From Pseudomonas sp. ICMP 561 (GTDB lineage: Bacteria > Pseudomonadota > Gammaproteobacteria > Pseudomonadales > Pseudomonadaceae): DNA of 57,822 nt. Location: the NCBI RefSeq assembly GCF_002699985.1, contig NZ_LKBT01000020.1, forward strand, positions 1 to 57,822, written 5' to 3'. The position numbers and the translations under genes are program-made. Below the pieces are notes generated by a model that ran no database searches, was not told the DNA's origin, and was given only the letters and a program-made list of their open reading frames with translations. Below, in pieces: positions 8,523-15,288 of the stretch; position 1 is the first letter of the stretch; every line of letters begins with the position of its first letter.

Positions 8523-9986
8523 GTGACTGAAACCTTTATTGTCGTTGAAACGCCTGAACAAGCCGTGGATCGCCTTGCTGAGCTGCATGAGCGCGCAACC
8601 AGTGCGCTGAGTAAGGCACTCAAGCAGTATCTGAAAGACCGGATCGAGCCTGATGCCGAGCAGCGTGCCCTGTTCCGTTATCCAGAATTGCGCCTGACTT
8701 ATCACTGCCAGGGCGAAGTGCCGCTGACCACTCGCGCTTATGCCAAGGTTCAGTTGCCCGGCAACTACAGCGTGACCGTGACTCACCCGGCAGCCTTCCG
8801 CAAATACCTGCTCGAACAACTCGGGCCATTGATGAACGACTTCACGATTACGGTGGAAGTCGGCGTCAGTGAGCAAAACATTCCGTATCCCTATGTGGTT
8901 GAGCAGGGCGACGAACTGGCGGGTTCTGGCGTAACGGCCGCAGCGTTGGCGCGGGTTTTCCCCAGCACTGACTTGTCTGCCGCCACTGATGGCATCGCCG
9001 ACGGTCTGTACGACTGGGCCAACACCGACCCTCTGCCGCTGGCCTTGTTCGATGCCGCCCGCGTGGACTTTTCCCTGCGACGTCTGGTGCATTACACCGG
9101 TAGCGACTGGCGTCATGTGCAGCCGTGGATCCTGCTGACCAACTATCACCGCTACGTTGACCAGTTCATCGTCCACGGGCTGGAAAAGCTGCGTGAAGAC
9201 CCGCGTTTTGTACGCATGGTTCTGCCGGGTAACGTCATCGTCGAGAAGAGCATGGATCACGGTGAAGCGCAGGCCATCGTCGCCAGCGTGGTCTGGCATC
9301 GGTATCAAATGCCGGCTTATCACCTGATCGCCGAAGACGGTCATGGCGTCACGCTGGTCAACATCGGCGTCGGCCCGTCCAACGCCAAGAACATCACCGA
9401 TCACCTGGCCGTGCTGCGTCCGCATTGCTGGCTGATGATCGGCCACTGTGGCGGGCTGCGCCAATCCCAGACTATCGGCGACTACGTGCTGGCTCACGCC
9501 TACATGCGTCGCGACGGGATTCTTGACCGCGTACTTCCGCCGCATATTCCGATTCCGGCGTTGGCCGAAGTGCAGCTGGCTCTTCAGGAGTCTGCAGCGC
9601 AGATCACTGGCGAGCGAGGTGACGATCTGAAGAAGCGTCTGCGTACCGGTACGGTTCTCACTTATGACGACCGTAACTGGGAGCTGCGCTGGGCTCAGGA
9701 GCGTCCGCTGATCAACCTGTCCCGTGCAGTGGCTGTGGACATGGAAAGTGGCACCATTGCAGCCCAGGGCTATCGCTTGCGGGTGCCGTACGGCACGCTG
9801 CTCTGCGTTTCGGACAAACCGTTACACAGCGAAATCAAGCTGCCCGGCTCGGCCAACGCGTTTTACGAGCGCGCGGTCAGCCAGCATTTGAAGATCGGTA
9901 TTGCAGCACTGGACCTGATGCGTACTCAGCTTAATTCGCTGCATTCGCGCAAACTGCGCAGCTTCGATGAGCCGCCGTTCCGTTGA
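8523..9986 (+). CDS. amn: AMP nucleosidase
   Basis: Hydrolyses AMP to adenine and ribose-5-phosphate, controlling adenylate pools; cytosolic. The 487-residue protein has the N-terminal Amn domain followed by a nucleoside-phosphorylase-like domain with LMIGHCGGLRQSQTIGDYVL and the C-terminal VDMESGTIAAQGYRLRVPYG and LLCVSDKPLH segments. GTG at 8523 is taken as the start because AGAAGGA lies 8 bases before it and MTETFIVVETPEQAVDRL is the family N-terminus; the frame continues 20 codons further upstream without conserved character. Its product adenine could feed the adenine deaminase encoded at 38 kb. An intrinsic terminator follows at 10005. Confidence 0.95.
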   Translation: MTETFIVVETPEQAVDRLAELHERATSALSKALKQYLKDRIEPDAEQRALFRYPELRLTYHCQGEVPLTTRAYAKVQLPGNYSVTVTHPAAFRKYLLEQLGPLMNDFTITVEVGVSEQNIPYPYVVEQGDELAGSGVTAAALARVFPSTDLSAATDGIADGLYDWANTDPLPLALFDAARVDFSLRRLVHYTGSDWRHVQPWILLTNYHRYVDQFIVHGLEKLREDPRFVRMVLPGNVIVEKSMDHGEAQAIVASVVWHRYQMPAYHLIAEDGHGVTLVNIGVGPSNAKNITDHLAVLRPHCWLMIGHCGGLRQSQTIGDYVLAHAYMRRDGILDRVLPPHIPIPALAEVQLALQESAAQITGERGDDLKKRLRTGTVLTYDDRNWELRWAQERPLINLSRAVAVDMESGTIAAQGYRLRVPYGTLLCVSDKPLHSEIKLPGSANAFYERAVSQHLKIGIAALDLMRTQLNSLHSRKLRSFDEPPFR

Positions 9987-10004
9987 TTTATTAGGTGATG
10001 AACG

Positions 10005-10031
10005 AAAGGGCCATTAAAGTGGCCCTTTCTG
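10005..10031 (+). terminator. Intrinsic terminator of amn
   Basis: AAAGGGCC ATTAAAGT GGCCCTTT forms a perfect 8-bp stem with an 8-base loop, followed by CTGTTTT. It lies 18 bases after the amn stop codon. Confidence 0.85.
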
Positions 10032-10053
10032 TTTTCCGAATACCGAAACTGTC

Positions 10054-10686
10054 ATGTCCCTTACCCAGCGTCCTCCTGCTCGTCGCCCATCGCCTGCCAA
10101 TGCCGGTGCAACCCGCCGTGTCGCCAAGGCTCCGCCCGCCGAGCCTAAGCTCATCCTGTTCAACAAGCCATTCGATGTGCTGACTCAGTTCAGTGATGGA
10201 GAAGGGCGGGCGACACTCAAGGATTTCATTGAGATCCCCGGCATCTATCCGGCGGGACGACTGGATCGGGACAGCGAAGGTTTATTGCTGCTGACCAACG
10301 ACGGCCAGCTTCAGGCGCGCATCGCTGACCCGAAACACAAACTGCCAAAAACCTATTGGGTGCAGGTTGAAGGTGAGCCGAGTGCCGAGCAGTTGCAGCA
10401 ATTGCGTGACGGTGTGCAGCTCAATGACGGCCCGACCTTGCCCGCTCAGGCTCGGCAACTGGACGAACCACAACTCTGGCCACGCGATCCTCCGGTGCGC
10501 TTTCGCAAAAGCGTGCCCACCAGTTGGCTGGAGTTGATCATCAAGGAAGGCCGTAACCGACAGGTTCGGCGCATGACTGCCGCGGTAGGTCTGCCGACGC
10601 TAAGGCTGGTGAGGGTCAGGATTGGCGACTGGACGATTGAAGGGCTGAATCAAGGGCAATGGCGGGAAGTGCCTGCGAAATTGTGA
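10054..10686 (+). CDS. rluE: 23S rRNA pseudouridine synthase RluE-like
   Basis: 210-residue pseudouridine synthase of the RsuA/RluB/E/F family. RluE of E. coli modifies U2457 of 23S rRNA. The catalytic Asp sits in AGRLDRDSEGLLLLTNDG (about 67-83), and the C-terminal IKEGRNRQVRRMTAAVGLPTLRLVR motif is intact. No N-terminal S4 domain is present, as in RluE; instead there is a basic, Pro/Ala-rich extension of about 30 residues. The gene begins 22 bases after the amn terminator and probably has its own promoter. Confidence 0.9.
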   Translation: MSLTQRPPARRPSPANAGATRRVAKAPPAEPKLILFNKPFDVLTQFSDGEGRATLKDFIEIPGIYPAGRLDRDSEGLLLLTNDGQLQARIADPKHKLPKTYWVQVEGEPSAEQLQQLRDGVQLNDGPTLPAQARQLDEPQLWPRDPPVRFRKSVPTSWLELIIKEGRNRQVRRMTAAVGLPTLRLVRVRIGDWTIEGLNQGQWREVPAKL

Positions 10687-10701
10687 GCGGGTCTAGACCT
10701 T

Positions 10702-10787
10702 GTGGGAGCAGAGCTTGCTCGCGATGCAGGCAACGCGGTCTATAGTGAATCGTGTGCAGCCCTATCGCGAGCAAGCTCTGCTCCCAC
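10702..10787. repeat. Paired inverted REP, GCTTGCTCGCGAT type
   Basis: GTGGGAGCAGAGCTTGCTCG at 10702 and its inverted copy ending in GCTCCCAC at 10787. It sits between the convergent rluE and DUF2788 genes. The inner arm differs from the GCCCGC families. Confidence 0.92.
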
Positions 10788-10798
10788 ATGAAATTGCT

Positions 10799-10999
10799 TT
10801 AGCTCTCAAGATAAGCAATCACAACCGTCTTGATCACAAACGCCATAATCCCCAGGCCCAGCACGAAGAACAGGATCAGAGAGCCGAATCGTCCGGCTTT
10901 GGACTTCTTCGCCAGGTCCCAGACGATGAAGCCCATGAAGCCGACCAGAAGGGTGATGAGGCTTGTCATCATCCATTGTTCGTAAACTTCAGGCTCCAT
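10799..10999 (-). CDS. Small DUF2788-type membrane protein
   Basis: 66-residue protein with two membrane helices (about 12-30 and 40-61) separated by a short basic loop (DLAKKSKAGRFGS). It resembles the conserved Pseudomonas DUF2788 proteins, which have no known function. ATG at 10999 is used; a GTG lies directly before it and GGAGAG precedes both. The start is only 16 bases after the Lrp-type regulator's stop codon, so the two are probably co-transcribed. Confidence 0.8.
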   Translation of the reverse strand: MEPEVYEQWMMTSLITLLVGFMGFIVWDLAKKSKAGRFGSLILFFVLGLGIMAFVIKTVVIAYLES

Positions 11000-11015
11000 C
11001 ACGCTCTCCAGCCAA

Positions 11016-11504
11016 TCAGTTGCGCAGATGCACCAAAGGCAGCTCAGTGCTGGCCATCACCTGATTGAGCACGAAGCTCGATTTCACGCTGGTCACACCG
11101 TCAATACGGGTAAGGTGCCCTAATAGCAGCTTTTGATAGTGATCCATGTCAGCCACCACGACTTTCAACTGATAGTCCGCATCCATACCGGTCACCAGAC
11201 TGCATTCCAGGACCTGAGGCAGGTTGCGAATCTGTGCTTCAAAGTTCTCAAAACGATCAGGCGTATGCCGATCCATGCCGATCAGTACATAGGCTGTCAG
11301 ATTGAGGCCAAGCTTTTTTCGGTCCAGCAGTGCGACCTGTCTGACGATGTAGCCGTCGTCTTCCAGCTGCTTTACGCGTCGCGAGCATGGCGAAGGGGAC
11401 AGACCGATTCGTTCAGCCAGCTCCTGATTTGAAATGCGCGCGTCACGCTGCAATTCCGCCAAAATACTCAGATCATATCTGTCGAGTTTGCTCACGAAGT
11501 TCAC
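11016..11504 (-). CDS. Lrp/AsnC-family transcriptional regulator
   Basis: 162-residue feast/famine regulator. The N-terminal winged HTH is clear (DLSILAELQRDARISNQELA and RIGLSPSPCSRRVKQLEDDG, about 8-50), followed by the RAM ligand-binding/oligomerisation domain (about 70-155, with YVLIGMDRHTPDRFENFE and VTGMDADYQLKVVVADMDHY). Ligand and targets cannot be deduced. A DUF2788 membrane protein follows in the same unit. Upstream is a 430-base gap with no gene on this strand. Confidence 0.93.
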   Translation of the reverse strand: MNFVSKLDRYDLSILAELQRDARISNQELAERIGLSPSPCSRRVKQLEDDGYIVRQVALLDRKKLGLNLTAYVLIGMDRHTPDRFENFEAQIRNLPQVLECSLVTGMDADYQLKVVVADMDHYQKLLLGHLTRIDGVTSVKSSFVLNQVMASTELPLVHLRN

Positions 11505-11933
11505 CTTCCTGGGTTGTATTGCGCTGAATTATTCATCCGAAGCTAAAAATTGCGCAAGTAATGTTTTATTCCGCAATTTTAGCAATCCTCTGCTACCGCC
11601 TCAGGCCTATGCTTTTAAACAGAATCACTGCCCGGACATAGCGTCCAGCGCGGCTCGCCCAATCAGGCCAGCTGCGGCCTCCAGCCCAAAAGGGTTGGCA
11701 CGGCCCCCGGGCTACATACTGTCCAGAAGACGGCATGAGGTGAGCCGACGCCACAAGCGTTGAGCCAGGACGAAATTCTCGAAGGGGGGCCGCAAGGTCC
11801 CCCTTTTTCTTTGTGCATGGTTGTTTGCGCACAGGAACATGTTCGCGCTAGTAGCGTGCTGATAGCATGCGGCGAACGGCGCATCAATAATGCAGTCTTA
11901 ACCCCATACATCCGGCGCCCCTGTGAGGAAAGC
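11505..11933. other. Gene-free gap with a lone terminator
   Basis: 430 bases between the Lrp-type regulator (minus) and the DUF6515 gene (plus). The first 100 bases are AT-richer and suit a promoter for the regulator. From about 11640 the DNA is GC-rich and ends in a strong plus-strand terminator (11782-11808) although no protein gene precedes it. Reading frames on both strands here show no family resemblance. Confidence 0.5.
11782..11808 (+). terminator. Strong intrinsic terminator without an upstream gene
   Basis: AAGGGGG GCCGCAAGGT CCCCCTT followed by TTTCTTT: a seven-pair stem extended by further GC pairs around a GCAA loop. It stands 125 bases before the DUF6515 start codon and could end a small RNA or attenuate that gene's leader. 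Confidence 0.65.
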
Positions 11934-13085
11934 ATGAAATCGCGTATCTGGCATTTGGCAGGTTTGAGCCTGTTATGTGTAAGCATCAGCACTCAGGCTT
12001 TGGCCGGGGATGACGCACCACGTGATCAGATTCGTGGCAGCGCGGGCGCGGGTCAGCAGCGCGAGCAACCCAATGCTCCGCAGCAAATGCAGCAGCGCCA
12101 GCAACAGAACCTGCAACAGCAACAGATCCAACAGCAGCGCGGTGTCGAGCGTCAGCAGGATCAGCAAATGCGTGATGTTCAACGTCAGCAGCAACAGCAG
12201 ATTCAACAGCAACAAAATCAGCAACGTCAGGTCGAGCGCCAACAGCAGCAACAGATTCGTGACGTTGATCGCCAGCAACAGCAGCAGATTCAGCAGCAGC
12301 AAATTCAACAGCGTCAGGTTGAGCGCCAGCAACAACAGCAAATTCAGCAGCAACGCCAGGTTGATCGTCAGCAGCTACAGCAGCGTCAGGACAATCTACC
12401 GATTCAGAGCGGCCCCGGCGAGGCGCGCCAGACCCAGCCACCGCGTCAGGGGTATTACCAGGACCAGAACAATGGTTATCGCGGGAGTCGGGGTGATAAC
12501 CGTCCTAATGATCACTGGACCGGTCGTCCTGATGGTCACGGCAATGGCTGGGGTCCCGGCCCGCAATATCGTCCGGGCCATGTGATTGACCGAGTGCCGG
12601 GCAGTTATTCCCGCGTCCCGTATCGCGGCCTGGATTACTACTATTCGGACGGCTACTGGTACCGTCCGCAAGGTCCGCGCTATGTGATCGTGACGCCGCC
12701 GTATGGCGTACGAGTACGCAGCTTGCCGGCCTATTCTCAGGAAGTCTGGATTGGCAGCTCGCTGTTCTTCGTGGCTGCCGGGACGTACTACAGCTATCAG
12801 CAAGATACACAGGATTATGTGGTGGCCTATCCGCCGCAAAACGTCGAGCCGGTTTATACGCCACAGGCGCCTGCATCCAGCCCGTATGACCCGGTCGCCT
12901 ACCCAAACAATGGCCAGAGCGCCGAGCAGGTCGCACAGGACAAATATGACTGCTATCGCTGGTCGGTAGAACAGAGCAGCTTTGATCCGGCCGAACCGAA
13001 TGTAAACAATGCACCGGCGATGATTCAGGTCTACCGTCGTTCGATGGTGGCTTGCCTGATGGGGCGCGGCTACACCATTAACTGA
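11934..13085 (+). CDS. Exported Gln-rich DUF6515-type protein
   Basis: 383 residues. The start at 11934 follows GAGGAAAGC and opens a signal peptide (MKSRIWHLAGLSLLCVSIST, cleavage after QALA near 24). Residues about 45-150 are a low-complexity Gln/Arg/Val region of imperfect 7-10-residue repeats (QRQVERQQQQQIQ, DVDRQQQQQIQ), probably a long helix or coiled coil. A Pro/Gly/Arg-rich hinge follows (GSRGDNRPNDHWTGRPDGHG), then a conserved Tyr-rich C-terminal domain (YYYSDGYWYRPQGPRYVIVTPP and a short hydrophobic segment VWIGSSLFFVAAG) ending DKYDCYRWSVEQSSFDP. Function unknown; an envelope role is inferred from the export signal. It converges with the FieF-like gene, one base between stop codons. 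Confidence 0.85.
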   Translation: MKSRIWHLAGLSLLCVSISTQALAGDDAPRDQIRGSAGAGQQREQPNAPQQMQQRQQQNLQQQQIQQQRGVERQQDQQMRDVQRQQQQQIQQQQNQQRQVERQQQQQIRDVDRQQQQQIQQQQIQQRQVERQQQQQIQQQRQVDRQQLQQRQDNLPIQSGPGEARQTQPPRQGYYQDQNNGYRGSRGDNRPNDHWTGRPDGHGNGWGPGPQYRPGHVIDRVPGSYSRVPYRGLDYYYSDGYWYRPQGPRYVIVTPPYGVRVRSLPAYSQEVWIGSSLFFVAAGTYYSYQQDTQDYVVAYPPQNVEPVYTPQAPASSPYDPVAYPNNGQSAEQVAQDKYDCYRWSVEQSSFDPAEPNVNNAPAMIQVYRRSMVACLMGRGYTIN

Positions 13086-13086
13086 T

Positions 13087-13980
13087 TCAGATCGTAGCTG
13101 GGCGCACGACTTCCTGCGGGTCGGCGTGCACCAGCACTTCGGCCTTCGGATACTCGCTGTTGATCGCGGCTTCAACCTGATCGCAAAGAGCGTGGGCGAC
13201 GGACAGCGTCAGGCTTCCCGGCAACTCCAGATGCAACTGCACGAACCAATGGTTGCCGGAAATTCTGGTGCGCAAGTCATGGGCACCGAGTACGCCCGGT
13301 ACGCTGCACGCCAGCTCCAGCATTCTTTCGCTGACATCCGTCGGTAATTCCTGATCCATCAGCACCGAAACGGTTTCCCTGGCGATCTGGAAAGCACTCC
13401 ACAGGATGTACAGGGAGATACCCAGGCCAAACCAGGCATCCAGTTGCTGCCAGCCGAACCATGCCAACACCAGCGCCAGCAAAATGCCCATATTCAGCAA
13501 CATATCTGAGCGGTAATGCAGCGAGTCGGCGCGGATCGCGGCGGAGCCGGTTTCCTTGATCACCTTGTGCTGGAAGGTCAGCAGGGCAAAAGTCAGCACC
13601 AGCGAAAGCAACATCACGGCGATGCCCAGACCGGGCGAGCCTATCGGTTCCGGATTCTGAATCCGCTCGACCGCCTGAAAGCCGATCAGGCAGGCACTGA
13701 CTGCAATGAATAGCGCCTGTGCCATGCCCGACAGCGCTTCCGCCTTGCCATGCCCATAACGGTGATCGTCATCGGCCGGTCGCAGGGCGTAATGCACCGC
13801 CAGCAGGTTCAGAAATGATGCCGCTCCATCGAGCAACGAATCGGTCAACCCGGCTAGCAGGCTGACCGATCCACTGAGCCACCACGCCACCGCCTTGGCA
13901 ATGATCAGGGTACTGGCAACTGCCAGCGAGGCCCGGGTTGCCAGACGCAACAAGCGGGCGTGTTCGAGGCTGGTGCTCAT
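13087..13980 (-). CDS. fieF: Cation diffusion facilitator, FieF-like
   Basis: 297-residue inner-membrane metal/proton antiporter that exports Fe(II)/Zn(II)-type cations in the family. Six membrane helices; metal-site residues are visible as LTDSLLDGAAS in helix 2 and HYRSD in helix 5, spaced as in E. coli FieF, and the HGKAEALSGMAQ loop is intact. A cytosolic dimerisation domain follows (about 210-290, with VPGVLGAHDLRTR and HWFVQLHLELPG). Similarity to FieF extends over the whole length. It starts 21 bases after the small lipoprotein gene and may form an operon with it. Confidence 0.92.
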   Translation of the reverse strand: MSTSLEHARLLRLATRASLAVASTLIIAKAVAWWLSGSVSLLAGLTDSLLDGAASFLNLLAVHYALRPADDDHRYGHGKAEALSGMAQALFIAVSACLIGFQAVERIQNPEPIGSPGLGIAVMLLSLVLTFALLTFQHKVIKETGSAAIRADSLHYRSDMLLNMGILLALVLAWFGWQQLDAWFGLGISLYILWSAFQIARETVSVLMDQELPTDVSERMLELACSVPGVLGAHDLRTRISGNHWFVQLHLELPGSLTLSVAHALCDQVEAAINSEYPKAEVLVHADPQEVVRPATI

Positions 13981-14001
13981 GGTGCTTCCTTCAGATTACA
14001 G

Positions 14002-14421
14002 TCAGGCCGACGGGGCGAGGCCCAGCGCTGCCAGTTGTTGCACGCTGCCACGATGCTGGATCAGGCGTGGATCGTTCAATGGCAGAGTGCGACCCAGTTC
14101 GGTTTCCAGAATGGCTTGCAGCTTGCTGTTGTCGACACTGCCATCAGCGTTCACAGCCGGTTGCAGTTTTTGCGGGTCGATCTGCGCACTCTGGCCGTGC
14201 GGGAAGTAGATCGCGCCGGTAGCGAAGTCGACACCAAAAGCGATCAGGCCAGGGATTACGTAAAACAGCAGGCCGACCGCGTCGAGCACGGCGATCGCCG
14301 GGTCAATCTTGCCATCGATCTGGCCACGACGATCAGGATAGAAAATGCTGCCGCATGCGGTGAGTTGGGTCAGCAGAGTAGCGACCACAACGCCGCCGAT
14401 TAAACGAGAAGGAATGCGCAT
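14002..14421 (-). CDS. Small conserved lipoprotein
   Basis: 139 residues starting at MRIPSRLIGGVVVATLLTQL, with a lipobox LTAC and lipidated Cys near residue 23, so membrane-anchored. The mature part has a short hydrophobic stretch (VGLLFYVIPGLIAFGVDFA) and a polar C-terminus. Related Pseudomonas proteins are sometimes labelled polyribonucleotide nucleotidyltransferase in databases, but there are no KH, S1 or RNase PH features here and that name should not be used. The frame stays open nine codons upstream (to 14448); ATG at 14421 is preferred for its signal peptide. It is upstream of and close to the FieF-like gene. Confidence 0.82.
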   Translation of the reverse strand: MRIPSRLIGGVVVATLLTQLTACGSIFYPDRRGQIDGKIDPAIAVLDAVGLLFYVIPGLIAFGVDFATGAIYFPHGQSAQIDPQKLQPAVNADGSVDNSKLQAILETELGRTLPLNDPRLIQHRGSVQQLAALGLAPSA

Positions 14422-14513
14422 GAACATCTCCAGGAGTTGAAGTGGCAACTATACAAGGCAAATAACGCAGAGCTATGACTATTGCACGGTTCGGCGGTTC
14501 AGCAGTTACCCTC

Positions 14514-14604
14514 GTAGGACCGGCTTTAGCCGGGAGAGGGCGTTTAAAGTCGCTGCATCCTTGTGAGTTGGAACATTGCTCTCCCGGCTATAAGCCGGTC
14601 CTAC
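14514..14604. repeat. Paired inverted REP, GGCTTTAGCC family
   Basis: GTAGGACCGGCTTTAGCCGG at 14514 and its inverted copy ending at 14604 (right arm with one extra T, GGCTATAAGCC). It lies in the leader region between the divergent lipoprotein and alpha/beta-hydrolase genes. Confidence 0.92.
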
Positions 14605-14690
14605 GGATCGCTTGCCGACAATACAACGTCGATATTTACTCGCCCATCCATGCACTGCATATTGCCCACGTACTCAAAGGGAGACGAACA

Positions 14691-15248
14691 ATGACAATCA
14701 GGGTTTTGACGTTGCCGGGGCTGTTCAATTCGGGCGAAACCCATTGGCAATCGCAGTGGGAGCGGCAGTTTCCCGAGCTGTACAGGGTAGAGCAGCAAGA
14801 CTGGGAAACACCGTTTGCAGCGGATTGGGTTGAGCGTCTCAATCAGGAAATCACGGCAACCGACGGTGAAGTCGTGCTGGTCGGCCATAGCCTGGCCTGC
14901 ACCTTGATCACTCTTTGGGCGGAGCAATATCCAGAGGCGAATAAGGTACTCGGCGCCCTGCTGGTGGCTCCCAGCGATACGGAAGCAGAAAGCTATCCGC
15001 CCGGTACGAGCGGCTTCACGCCGATGTCGACGCGGCGCCTGCCATTCCGAAGCATCACAGTGGCTAGCACGAATGACCCCTATGTCACCCAGAAACGAGC
15101 CCGGCTCTTCAGTGAGGCGTGGGGCAGCGAGTTGATCTGGCTGGAGAATGCCGGGCACATCAACGGACAATCCGGTTACGGTCCTTGGCCCGAGGGTATC
15201 GAGTTGTTGTACCAACTGACGGGCGACGCTCGTTTTAAGCTCAAATAG
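14691..15248 (+). CDS. RBBP9/YdeN-family alpha/beta hydrolase
   Basis: 185-residue serine-hydrolase fold protein. The nucleophile Ser lies in VLVGHSLACTLI (about 61-72), the Asp probably in ASTNDPYV, and the His in ENAGHINGQSGYGPWPEG, the characteristic C-terminal segment of this family. Substrate unknown. ATG at 14691 follows AAAGGGAGACGAACA and gives the usual N-terminus (VLTLPGLFNSGETHWQSQWE); the frame is open further upstream only because it reads through a REP. Followed by hrpB 40 bases later. Confidence 0.92.
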   Translation: MTIRVLTLPGLFNSGETHWQSQWERQFPELYRVEQQDWETPFAADWVERLNQEITATDGEVVLVGHSLACTLITLWAEQYPEANKVLGALLVAPSDTEAESYPPGTSGFTPMSTRRLPFRSITVASTNDPYVTQKRARLFSEAWGSELIWLENAGHINGQSGYGPWPEGIELLYQLTGDARFKLK

Positions 15249-15288
15249 CCATCGGCACGTATAATCTGCGGCCTGTTCTGGAGCCGCT

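Noticed and set aside
12010..12585. Leu/Asn-rich and Ser/Asn-rich frames opposite or across the Gln-rich gene
   Set aside because: They are products of the CAG/CAA repeat read in other frames (CTG, AGC); only the frame with signal peptide and conserved C-terminus is coding.
14002..14421. Polyribonucleotide nucleotidyltransferase, a name used for related proteins
   Set aside because: 139 residues with a lipobox and no RNase PH, KH or S1 motif; it is a small lipoprotein.
14475..14690. Long N-terminal extension of the alpha/beta hydrolase
   Set aside because: It translates through a REP pair; a good ribosome-binding site and the family N-terminus are at 14691.
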